This document shows positions 6,053-13,579 of a DNA stretch of 18,132 nucleotides, one piece after another; positions within the stretch are counted from its first letter, which is position 1, and each line of letters starts with the position of its first letter. The position numbers and the translations under genes were made by a program. The notes beneath the pieces were generated by a model that saw only the letters and a list, made by a program, of their open reading frames with translations, was not told the DNA's origin and did no database searches. The stretch comes from an uncultured Collinsella sp. (GTDB lineage: Bacteria > Actinomycetota > Coriobacteriia > Coriobacteriales > Coriobacteriaceae): contig CABUXM010000040.1 of assembly GCA_902495545.1 (NCBI GenBank), positions 1 to 18,132 of the forward strand. Direction: 5' to 3'.

Positions 6053-9000
6053 ATTCGGAGCGTAGGGCTTCTACGGGGTCTTTCTTGGATGCGCTACGAG
6101 CCGGCAGCAGGCCGGCGACAACCGTCAGCAGCACCGAAATCGCGATGAGCACCAGCGCATCCTGCACGGGCAGGCTCATCAGGTTGGGTACTTGTTTGGC
6201 AGCAAGCGCCCAGGCATTAACCGGGAAGCTCACGGCCACCACGACGACAATGGCAAAGACACCGGCGATGAGGCCTTCGATAAAAGTCTCGGCGTTGAAC
6301 ACGTTTGCCACGTTGCGCTTCGACGCGCCAATCGCGCGCAGAATGCCAATCTCCTTTTTGCGCTCCAGCACGCTGATGTAGGTGATGATGCCGATCATGA
6401 TGGAGCTCACCACCAGGCTGATGCTCACGAATGCGATGAGCACCAAGCTGATGGTGTTCACGATGTCGGTCACCGAACCCATGATGATGCCCATGTAGTC
6501 GGTGTACGAAATTGCCCGATTATCGTGGCCAGCGGCTTTGACCTGCTTGTTGTACGCGTCGATGTGATCGAGCACGCGCTCCTTGGCCTCAAAGTCGCGC
6601 GGGAAAATCTTGACCGAGATGGGGTCTGCCTCGTCCGCATAGCCCAACGTGGTCAGATTGTTGTCGTAGGTGAGCTTCGACGCCTTGGCATAGCTCATCA
6701 TGAGCGAACTCAGGTCCTCGGCGTCCATGTTGAAATGGATGGCACGAGCAAAGGCGCTCGCATCCACGTGCATGGCGCTCGCCAGGTTGGCAAAACTCGA
6801 AGACATCTGCGTCGCCATCTGGTCCATGAGCCCTGCCGCGCCCGCCTTGAGCTGGGACGATACCGTCGTCGCAATCTGCTCGCTGATTGCCTTCATCACC
6901 TGATCAATAGCCTGCTGCAGATACGGAGCCAGCTGCTTTTGCACATAGTCGGTCATTGCCTGCTGCAGCCGCTCGGCCAGGGCATCGCCGCCGAGCGCTT
7001 TGAGCTGGGCCATGATTTGCTGGGCTGCCGTATCACTCTCAAGATACGTCGAGAACGCGGCGGCAAGCTTTGACGCGTCCTTAAGATCTTCGGGCGACAG
7101 CGCCCTAAACTGATCAGACTGCAAAAAGCCCTCAAACAGCTGGTTGGCTAGTGTTCCCACCTGCTGCATTTGCTCGGGTGTGAGTTCCAGACCGTCAAAG
7201 ATGCCCGAGAAATCTGGTGCCGGCGCTTTGGCCATGATGTCACTAAAGTCGATGTCCTTCCCAACGCCCGAAAGGTCAATGTCCAGCCCGGATAAGTCGA
7301 TACCAGAAAGGTCGATACCGCCGGCCGCACCCGAGAGCGCAGACGTATCGAACGAGAACGCGTTCTTCAGCTCCGCCTCGTCCACGCTGAACATACTGCC
7401 CAGATCAACTCCTTGTTTGACCTCGCCTTGCAGCTCATCGAAAGACTTGCCCGTAAAGACATCCGTCTCGGGGTGGGCGAGCTGCTCCTGCACAATCTGC
7501 GAATCGGCGGCGCGCTCCATAAGCTGGCGAGTCAGCGCATGCGTATAGGCAATGCCCGGGGACAACGCACTTGCGTTGGCTGTCTCGTTGGGTCGCACCA
7601 CGCCCACAATGTGCACGTCAATACCATTGGCAACCTTGGCGGCCATAAAGTCGGTGTCACCAGACATGTCAGTCCACATGCCGGTCTCTTCGTTTTTGCG
7701 ATACGCATCGGCCGGCGACAACACCTTAAACGTCGTAGACAGCGCATCGTCATAGGTAAAGTCGGTGCCGGTCTCGGGCGTTTTGACCCCACCGTCAGCC
7801 GTCATAGCACTGTCAACCAGATCGTTGAGCTCATCGATATCCAGCGCACCGATGCTGTAGAGCGTGTAATCGCCCACCGTTCCACGGCTCGAAAGCACCA
7901 TTACGGCTTCGTTAGCAGACGTAGGCCAATGACCGGCGACGACATCGTACTGGCTGTCGAGCAGGCTCTGGTCGTCAATCATCTCGTTAAAAACCGAGGT
8001 TCCCATGGAATCCATACTCACCGTTGCCGCCGAGCTCGCGCCTCCGCTCATGGCCTCGGTCATGGCGTTGGGAACAAGTCGAACGGGCTTCTCGTCACCC
8101 TTACCCGCACGATAGACAACCGGCGTCACGCCATAGCCGTACTGGATGGCGTTGACCTCTTTATCGATGCCGTCGCCACCGGCATCGAGCCATGCCTTAA
8201 AGCTCGTCATGTCGTTGGACTTAACACTTGCAAACATATCCTTTACGGCCGTGACCACGGGAATCTTATCGGTTCCCTTAACCTTGCCGCCGACACTGTC
8301 GTCGGACGAATCCACGCTTTCAGGCGAGCCATCATCCACAGCCCCCTGCCCGCCCATCATGGACGACAGGTCGTAATCCTGCTTGGAGATGGTGAGCGGG
8401 TAGCTCGAGAGCGTATCCTCCTCGACCTTTTTGATGTAGCCGTTTACGCCGTTGGAAAGCGCCAGGATCGCCGCGATGCCGATGATGCCGATCGACCCCG
8501 CAAAGGCCGTCATGGCCGTACGACCCTTTTTGGTCATAAGGTTTCGGGCAGAAAGCCCCAACGCCGTCACAAAGCTCATCGAGGTTTTGCGCGTAGGCTT
8601 AGCCTCGCGACGCGCGGCATTGGCAACATCAAAGGGGTCGGAATCGTCGGTGATTTTGCCGTCCGCCAGGTTGACGATGCGTGTGGCGTACTGGTACGCC
8701 AGCTCGGGATTATGCGTGACCATGATGACCAGGCGGTCGCGCGCCACGTCCTTAAGCAAGTCCATGACCTGTACGGATGTCGTTGAATCCAAAGCGCCGG
8801 TCGGCTCGTCGGCAAGAACGATCTCGGGATCGTTAATCAGGGCACGGGCAATGGCCACGCGCTGCATCTGCCCGCCCGAAAGCTGGCTCGGGCGTTTGTT
8901 AACGTGCTCGCCCAGACCAACTGCCTCGAGCGCCTCGCGCGCACGCTGGCGGCGCTCGCTATGCCCCACGCCCGTGAGCGTGAGCGCCAGCTCGACGTTT

Positions 9001-9305
9001 TCCAAGATGGTCTGGTGCGGAATGAGGTTATAGCTCTGGAACACAAAGCCGATGCGGTTGTTGCGATAGGCATCCCAATCGCGATCGCGAAAATCCTTGG
9101 TCGAAATACCGTCGATGAGCAGATCGCCCGAGTCAAAGTGGTCGAGTCCGCCGATAACGTTGAGCATCGTGGTCTTGCCTGAACCCGAGGGACCCAGAAT
9201 GGCCACGAACTCGTTATCGCGAAACGCCAAGCTCACGCTGTCGAGCGCCACCTGCGTAAATGACTGCGTAATGTATCGCTTGCAAATTTCCTTGAGCTCC
9301 AGCAT
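6051..9305 (-). CDS. Fused ABC ATPase/FtsX-type permease with giant ectodomain
   Basis: A 1084-residue MacB-like fusion. I start it at ATG 9305 because GAGAGG (9315-9320) is nine bases upstream; the in-frame TTG at 9314 would touch that site. The ATPase domain has Walker A GPSGSGKT (38-45), the Q-loop Gln near 90, signature LSGGQ (142-146), Walker B IVLADE (162-167) and the switch His198. The first membrane helix is near 265-285. About 650 extracytoplasmic residues follow, and three C-terminal helices (about 945-1070) form the FtsX domain, with KKEIGILRAIGAS between them. MacB proteins are near 650 residues, so this ectodomain is unusually large. It contains short DLSG repeats near 660-680 and a long helical segment. 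Family members drive mechanotransmission or export of peptides and lipoproteins; the substrate is unknown. A dimer is expected. Confidence 0.93.
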   Translation of the reverse strand: MLELKEICKRYITQSFTQVALDSVSLAFRDNEFVAILGPSGSGKTTMLNVIGGLDHFDSGDLLIDGISTKDFRDRDWDAYRNNRIGFVFQSYNLIPHQTILENVELALTLTGVGHSERRQRAREALEAVGLGEHVNKRPSQLSGGQMQRVAIARALINDPEIVLADEPTGALDSTTSVQVMDLLKDVARDRLVIMVTHNPELAYQYATRIVNLADGKITDDSDPFDVANAARREAKPTRKTSMSFVTALGLSARNLMTKKGRTAMTAFAGSIGIIGIAAILALSNGVNGYIKKVEEDTLSSYPLTISKQDYDLSSMMGGQGAVDDGSPESVDSSDDSVGGKVKGTDKIPVVTAVKDMFASVKSNDMTSFKAWLDAGGDGIDKEVNAIQYGYGVTPVVYRAGKGDEKPVRLVPNAMTEAMSGGASSAATVSMDSMGTSVFNEMIDDQSLLDSQYDVVAGHWPTSANEAVMVLSSRGTVGDYTLYSIGALDIDELNDLVDSAMTADGGVKTPETGTDFTYDDALSTTFKVLSPADAYRKNEETGMWTDMSGDTDFMAAKVANGIDVHIVGVVRPNETANASALSPGIAYTHALTRQLMERAADSQIVQEQLAHPETDVFTGKSFDELQGEVKQGVDLGSMFSVDEAELKNAFSFDTSALSGAAGGIDLSGIDLSGLDIDLSGVGKDIDFSDIMAKAPAPDFSGIFDGLELTPEQMQQVGTLANQLFEGFLQSDQFRALSPEDLKDASKLAAAFSTYLESDTAAQQIMAQLKALGGDALAERLQQAMTDYVQKQLAPYLQQAIDQVMKAISEQIATTVSSQLKAGAAGLMDQMATQMSSSFANLASAMHVDASAFARAIHFNMDAEDLSSLMMSYAKASKLTYDNNLTTLGYADEADPISVKIFPRDFEAKERVLDHIDAYNKQVKAAGHDNRAISYTDYMGIIMGSVTDIVNTISLVLIAFVSISLVVSSIMIGIITYISVLERKKEIGILRAIGASKRNVANVFNAETFIEGLIAGVFAIVVVVAVSFPVNAWALAAKQVPNLMSLPVQDALVLIAISVLLTVVAGLLPARSASKKDPVEALRSE

Positions 9306-9555
9306 GGACGGCAACCTCTCATACGCGGGCGCACTCGACCGCTCTCCCCCGCCGTTCGTATTTGATGCGTTTGTCCTACTCTATCCCCATTTTTTGCCGC
9401 CACCAGTGAGGAATGTAACGAACCGGTCAAAAACGTCCAGAATGGCACCAAAAAAGAGGCCCCGAGCGGGGCCTCTATATGGTGGAGCTTATCTTGAAAG
9501 GCAGCGGACTACTTCGCACAGCGGCGCACGATCCTCGCTGTGCTTTACGCGTTTT
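9306..9555. other. Gap between the lipoprotein and ABC genes
   Basis: The 250 bases hold the intrinsic terminator of the upstream minus-strand redox operon (9450-9476) and the GAGAGG ribosome binding site of the ABC transporter gene. I see no further gene and no convincing -35/-10 pair for the ABC gene, although one must lie here if the terminator is efficient. Confidence 0.6.
9450..9476 (-). terminator. Intrinsic terminator of the redox operon
   Basis: Read on the minus strand, AGAGGCCCC, a four-base loop and GGGGCCTCT form a perfect nine-pair GC-rich stem (9476-9455), followed at once by six T residues (9455-9450 as A on the plus strand, the first shared with the stem). It lies 80 bases beyond the TlpA-like lipoprotein stop. 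Confidence 0.9.
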
Positions 9556-10527
9556 CTACTGCTCGCTATTCGCAATCGCCTGGTCAATAAGCTTGTCGAG
9601 CGCTGCGCGCTGCTCAGCAGAGCTGATGGCTCCCACGATTGGATCCCCTACGATGTTGCCATTCTGATCGATGACATACGTTGTCGGAAACGAGAACAGA
9701 TTTGACGTAAACTTGCCGGCCTCGCTATCCGACTTGAACCAGATGTTCTTATACGTCACGCCCTTCTTGCTCAGCACGTCCTTGGCATCTGCAATCTCGC
9801 CCTTGTTGCCATCGAGCGTAAAGGAATTGACGCCCACGACCTGGCCGCCCTTCTTGGCCAGCTCCTGATTCAGTTTCTCAAGATCGCCCAGCTCGCCCAC
9901 GCACGGCTTGCAAGTAGTGAACCAGAAGTTCATGACGGTGACTTTGTTCTTAGAGAACAGCTCGTCGCTGCTCACGTCGTTGCCATCCAGGTCCTTGCCC
10001 GTAAAGCTGGGGAACTTCGTCGCCTCGCTCGAAGCATTGGCATCAGCCGTCATGCCAGCGGCCGAAGCGTCGACGCTCTCGCCTGCGCTCGGCGTGCTTC
10101 CACAGCCGGGGAACTCCTTCTCCAAGCTCTCGAGCTTGTCCTCGATCTCCTTGATCTGCTGTGCACCGGCCTTGAGTGTCTTAAGCTCATCCGCCGTGAA
10201 CTTATCCTTGGCGCCGTCGATGGTCTTGAGCAGAAAATCGCCGTAATTGCTGCCGTCCTCAATCATTGCCGAGTCTTTATTTGCCGCATTGAATACCTTT
10301 TCCCACAGCGCGTTATCACTCGAAAAGATCTCGTTCTCCTTTTGCATGAGCTTCGCATACAGCTCGGCGGCCTCGTCGGCATTGGTCGGCTTCTGCGCAG
10401 TGAGTTCTGCGATCTTAGGATCGGAGCCCGCAGATTCGCTCGCATTGCCACCAGGCGCCGAACACGCCACAAGACACAAGGCCAGCACCGGCACCATAAA
10501 CAGGGCCGCAATCTTAGAAAGCTTCAT
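9556..10527 (-). CDS. TlpA-like thiol-disulfide lipoprotein
   Basis: An extracytoplasmic redoxin anchored as a lipoprotein. I choose ATG 10527 because GGAGG (10535-10539) lies seven bases upstream; ATG 10533 would be only one base away. The 323-residue product begins with a lipoprotein signal ending LVAC, lipidated at Cys22. Residues about 35-165 form a helical, low-complexity region with one extra cysteine (near 142, in FPGCGS). The thioredoxin-fold domain follows, with active site CKPC (206-209) after MNFWFTT and the cis-proline loop SFPTTYV (Pro281). TlpA-type proteins reduce or oxidise disulfides outside the membrane and need a membrane electron donor. Here the next gene upstream encodes a NapH-like polyferredoxin, the likely partner. 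The substrate is unknown; methionine sulfoxide reductases and cytochrome maturation are known uses in relatives. Confidence 0.92.
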   Translation of the reverse strand: MKLSKIAALFMVPVLALCLVACSAPGGNASESAGSDPKIAELTAQKPTNADEAAELYAKLMQKENEIFSSDNALWEKVFNAANKDSAMIEDGSNYGDFLLKTIDGAKDKFTADELKTLKAGAQQIKEIEDKLESLEKEFPGCGSTPSAGESVDASAAGMTADANASSEATKFPSFTGKDLDGNDVSSDELFSKNKVTVMNFWFTTCKPCVGELGDLEKLNQELAKKGGQVVGVNSFTLDGNKGEIADAKDVLSKKGVTYKNIWFKSDSEAGKFTSNLFSFPTTYVIDQNGNIVGDPIVGAISSAEQRAALDKLIDQAIANSEQ

Positions 10528-10556
10528 AGTCATTCCTCCGTTTTGTCGAAGCTTGT

Positions 10557-11459
10557 TTACTTTTTATCGGCGGTCAAGGGGAGCTTTTCCGCCGACACAT
10601 CCAGGCCATAGCGATAGCTGATGGCATCGACGGGACAGGCCCCGATGCACTTTCCGCACCGGATGCATTCGGCATGATTGGGCGCGCGGACCACATCAAC
10701 GTCCATCTGACAAACCCTTGAACACTTGCCGCACGAGACGCATTTGCATGCATCGACCCGGATTCCCAGTAGGGACACTTTATTCATGAGCGCATAGAAT
10801 GCGCCGAGTGGACAAATCCATTTGCAGAAGGGGCGATAGAACAAAACGCTCAGCACTACCACGGCAATGAGAACGACAAGTTTCCAAGTAAAGAGATGTC
10901 CCAACGCAGATCGAATGCCGGCATTGGCAATGGCCAGCGGAATGGCGCCCTCGAGTACGCCCTGCGGACAGATGTACTTACAAAAGAACGGGTCGCCCAT
11001 GCCCACGTCGTTAACCACCAAGACGGGCAGCAGCACCACGGCAAATAGCAGCACAACGTATTTGATATACGTAAGCGCCTTGAGCCTTTTTGTCGAAAGC
11101 TTTTTGCTGGGAATCTTATGAAGCAGCTCCTGCAGCCAGCCAAACGGGCACAAAAACCCGCACACAAAGCGTCCCAGCAGCACGCCGAGCAAAATGAGCG
11201 TACCGGTGACGTAGTAAGAAAAGTTGAACTTGGATGAACCTACCACCGACTGGAACGACCCGATGGGGCACGCACCCGATGCCGCGGGGCACGAATAGCA
11301 GTTAAGTCCAGGTACGCAGACTGTTTTTCCCGCGCCCTGATAGATGCCGCCTTTGGCAAAGTTTGGCAGGTGAATGTTGGTGACGAGCGTCGCCGCCGCC
11401 TGAATGAATCCGCGAAATCGAGCCAAAACATGCGACGCTGTGTTTTCTCTTTTATCCAA
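10557..11459 (-). CDS. NapH-like membrane polyferredoxin (4Fe-4S)
   Basis: An integral membrane iron-sulphur protein. The best start is TTG 11459, overlapping the last eight bases of the CXXC microprotein gene. The longer open frame upstream merely shadows that gene. The 300-residue product has about four membrane helices. Near its N-terminus is a cysteine-rich extracytoplasmic loop (CVPGLNCYSCPAASGACPIG, about 48-67). The three CxxxCP motifs typical of NapH/NosR/CcoG relatives are CGFLCP (100-105), CKYICP (160-165) and CKWICP (212-217). Two C-terminal 4Fe-4S ferredoxin motifs have cysteines at 240/243/246/250 and 265/268/271/275. The family moves electrons between quinol or cytoplasmic ferredoxin and a partner. 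Given the TlpA-like lipoprotein 29 bases downstream, it likely replaces CcdA as the transmembrane electron donor (inference). Confidence 0.9.
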   Translation of the reverse strand: MDKRENTASHVLARFRGFIQAAATLVTNIHLPNFAKGGIYQGAGKTVCVPGLNCYSCPAASGACPIGSFQSVVGSSKFNFSYYVTGTLILLGVLLGRFVCGFLCPFGWLQELLHKIPSKKLSTKRLKALTYIKYVVLLFAVVLLPVLVVNDVGMGDPFFCKYICPQGVLEGAIPLAIANAGIRSALGHLFTWKLVVLIAVVVLSVLFYRPFCKWICPLGAFYALMNKVSLLGIRVDACKCVSCGKCSRVCQMDVDVVRAPNHAECIRCGKCIGACPVDAISYRYGLDVSAEKLPLTADKK

Positions 11460-11598
11460 TTCCGATACACTCCAAGCACAGCCTAATCGCTTTGGCCAGC
11501 ACGGCATCCGCCTCGCCACGCACAACGCCAAAGCACACCATGGCAATTCCGACGATCAACAAAGCGACCTGTACCACGGGTTTTACCGCTTTGAACAA
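11452..11598 (-). CDS. CXXC microprotein, CD1871A-like
   Basis: A 48-residue protein starting at TTG 11598, with AAAGGAG about eight bases upstream, and ending at TAA 11454-11452. It has one membrane helix (about VVQVALLIVGIAMVCFGV, 8-25), then a short charged segment with RGEAD and a C-terminal CLECIGIG, where Cys41 and Cys44 form the CXXC pair. The single helix, the RGE motif and the LECIGIG ending match what I remember as the CD1871A family of CXXC-containing small proteins. Its role is not established. The CXXC pair probably lies at the membrane face and could pass electrons or metal between the polyferredoxin and the lipoprotein. Its end overlaps the polyferredoxin start by eight bases, so the two are probably translationally coupled. 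It is first in the operon. Confidence 0.85.
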   Translation of the reverse strand: MFKAVKPVVQVALLIVGIAMVCFGVVRGEADAVLAKAIRLCLECIGIG

Positions 11599-11688
11599 CC
11601 TGACCACTCCTTTCGTTACGCGACCATTGGACCATATCGGCTATAAAATCCGTGTTAAGCGCGATTTGAAATGTGCAAGGAGACTGTT
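11599..11688. promoter_or_regulatory. Divergent promoter region, redox operon and two-component genes
   Basis: Ninety bases separate the two oppositely oriented operons. On the plus strand TATAAA (11642-11647) is a possible -10 without a good -35, as expected of an activated promoter. On the minus strand TTAACA (11658-11653), a 16-base spacer and TATGGT (11636-11631) make a weak candidate promoter for the microprotein operon. The response regulator AAGGAGA ribosome site is at 11677-11683. I see no obvious direct repeats that would mark the response-regulator binding site. Confidence 0.4.
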
Positions 11689-12363
11689 ATGCGTATTTTG
11701 ATCGTCGAGGACGAGCGGGCGCTGTGTGACGCAATCGCGCGCAGCTTGCGGAACTTGGCGTACAGTGTCGACTGCTGTCACGACGGACAGGAGGCGCTCG
11801 ACCTACTGGACGTCGAAGTCTTTGACCTCGTGGTACTCGACCTCAACCTTCCCCGTATCGATGGCATGACCGTGCTCAGGGAACTTAGGAAAACCGACTG
11901 CGAGACCAAGGTACTGATTCTGTCCGCACGTGGCGAAGTATCCGATAAAGTCGCCGGACTCGATGCCGGCGCCAACGATTACCTTGCCAAGCCGTTTCAT
12001 CTTGACGAGCTTGCGGCAAGGATCCGCAGCCTTACCCTCAGGCGCTTTGCACAAAGCGACATAGTTTTAACCTGCGGAAAGCTCCGCTTTGACACCAAGG
12101 CGCGCATCGCTTCCGTGGACAGTGAGGCTTTATCTCTTACACGCAAGGAAACGGGAATCTTGGAATACCTGATGCTTAATCAGGGGCGTCCGGTAAGCCA
12201 AGAGGAGCTTATAGAGCACGTTTGGGATAGCACCGTGAACAGCTTTAGCAACGCAACCCGCGTTCACATCTCGTCGCTCCGAAAAAAGTTGCGCGGCGCT
12301 TTGGGATACGACCCGATTCGCAATCGGATTGGAGAGGGCTACGTTATGGAGGATAGCGAATGA
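11689..12363 (+). CDS. OmpR/PhoB-type response regulator
   Basis: A 224-residue DNA-binding response regulator. ATG 11689 is preceded by AAGGAGA at five bases, so the in-frame ATG at 11671 is unlikely. The receiver domain (about 1-115) has the acidic pair Glu7/Asp8, phospho-acceptor Asp51 in VVLDLNLP, Ser79 in ILSARG and Lys101 in KPF. The C-terminal winged helix (about 130-222) includes LTRKETGILEYLMLNQGRPVS and RVHISSLRKKLR. The stop overlaps the kinase start as ATGA. The adjacent divergent redox operon is the probable target, so the signal may be a thiol or redox state outside the cell (inference). Confidence 0.96.
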   Translation: MRILIVEDERALCDAIARSLRNLAYSVDCCHDGQEALDLLDVEVFDLVVLDLNLPRIDGMTVLRELRKTDCETKVLILSARGEVSDKVAGLDAGANDYLAKPFHLDELAARIRSLTLRRFAQSDIVLTCGKLRFDTKARIASVDSEALSLTRKETGILEYLMLNQGRPVSQEELIEHVWDSTVNSFSNATRVHISSLRKKLRGALGYDPIRNRIGEGYVMEDSE

Positions 12364-13511
12364 AAAGGCTTTCGCTGCAATGGCGCATAACGGTTATGAC
12401 GGCACTGCTCACGTGTGCAGCATGCGTGCTGACGAACTGCCTGGTCGGCTATACGGGCATGCGCTACATGGATGCCATCGGCAGTAACATCTCGGCCTTT
12501 AACGCAACCGGCGAAGATTCGCCCCAGGCGTTCGACCCAACGAAAGCGACCCCCGATGACAAGGTCACGATCGTCGTAAACGACGCACAGGAGTCTTTTG
12601 GCACGACAACCTGGTGCATCACGGCTGGAGTCACACTCCTTGGCGGTGTGCTGGCATACTTTGTGTGCGGCCGTGCGCTCAAACCGCTACGGGCTTTTGC
12701 CGCCCAGGTTGAACGTGTGCAGCCTGACAACCTAAGCGAAATCAGACTCAGTGAAGATGTGCCCACCGAGCTACAACGATGCAGCGCCTCTTTCAACGAC
12801 ATGATCGCCCGTCTTGGCGAAGGGTTCTCTGCACAGCGTCAATTTACCGGCAACGCCGCACACGAGCTGCGCACCCCGCTCGCCCTTATGCAAGCACAGA
12901 TTGAACTATTCATCTCCGAGCACTCCGGTTTGCAACCCGAAACGGCCGAGCTGCTCGGCCTGCTACAAGAACAAACCGAGCGCATGTCTCGAATGGCCAA
13001 GGTATTGCTCGAGATGAGTGAGCTTCGCAGCGTTCCTTGCGAGGACGATGTTGAACTTGGCCCCTTGTCCGAAGAGGTCCTCACCGACCTTGCACCACTT
13101 GCCGAAAATAAGGGCATAGCCCTCAATTGTGCTGGAGACGCTCTAGTAATCGGGAGCGACACGCTCCTCTATCGGCTGGTGTTTAACCTGGCCGAAAACG
13201 CTATCCGCTATAGCCGCACCGACTCGAGCGTTACCGTCTCCATCTGCGACAACGACAGCCACGTGTTCCTGCGAGTCGAGGACCAGGGCCCGGGAATACC
13301 CAAGCAGTACCGTGAGAGCATCTTCCAACCGTTCTTTCGTCTAGACAAATCCCGCAGCAGGGCATACGGCGGCGCAGGACTCGGACTAGCGCTCGTTTGG
13401 GAGATTGCAGCTCTTCACGGTGGCACAGTAGAGGTCGAAACAAGTTCCGAGAACGGGACCACCATGCTCGTAAGCCTTCCAAAACGATCCGCAGCGTCAA
13501 CCGAGCAGTAA
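12360..13511 (+). CDS. Membrane sensor histidine kinase
   Basis: A 383-residue kinase, partner of the preceding response regulator by four-base overlap (ATGA at 12360-12363). Membrane helices lie at about 12-32 and 84-103, enclosing a short extracytoplasmic segment of about 50 residues with no recognisable sensor domain. A HAMP-like linker (about 104-155) follows, then the dimerisation/phospho-acceptor box NAAHELRTPLALM with His168. The ATPase domain has the N-box NLAENAIRYS (Asn280), DQGPG (308-312), FQPFFRLD and GGAGLGL (337-343). All catalytic motifs are intact. There are cysteines in or beside both membrane helices (for example 19, 22, 27, 86 and 103), which may matter for redox sensing but are not proof of it. 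Confidence 0.96.
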   Translation: MKRLSLQWRITVMTALLTCAACVLTNCLVGYTGMRYMDAIGSNISAFNATGEDSPQAFDPTKATPDDKVTIVVNDAQESFGTTTWCITAGVTLLGGVLAYFVCGRALKPLRAFAAQVERVQPDNLSEIRLSEDVPTELQRCSASFNDMIARLGEGFSAQRQFTGNAAHELRTPLALMQAQIELFISEHSGLQPETAELLGLLQEQTERMSRMAKVLLEMSELRSVPCEDDVELGPLSEEVLTDLAPLAENKGIALNCAGDALVIGSDTLLYRLVFNLAENAIRYSRTDSSVTVSICDNDSHVFLRVEDQGPGIPKQYRESIFQPFFRLDKSRSRAYGGAGLGLALVWEIAALHGGTVEVETSSENGTTMLVSLPKRSAASTEQ

Positions 13512-13579
13512 AACGAAAGGGGTCCCGAGCAACAGGAGTACAATTGCTGCTATTGTTGCCAGCTGTTGGGAGATGGAAG

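Noticed and set aside
7413..8786. A 457-codon plus-strand open frame inside the ABC transporter gene
   Set aside because: It is antisense to an intact ABC ATPase/permease, has histidine- and arginine-rich composition and no domain or ribosome site.
11460..11546. Extended N-terminus of the polyferredoxin from ATG 11546
   Set aside because: These 29 codons lie entirely over the CXXC microprotein in another frame and have no ribosome site; TTG 11459 fits better.
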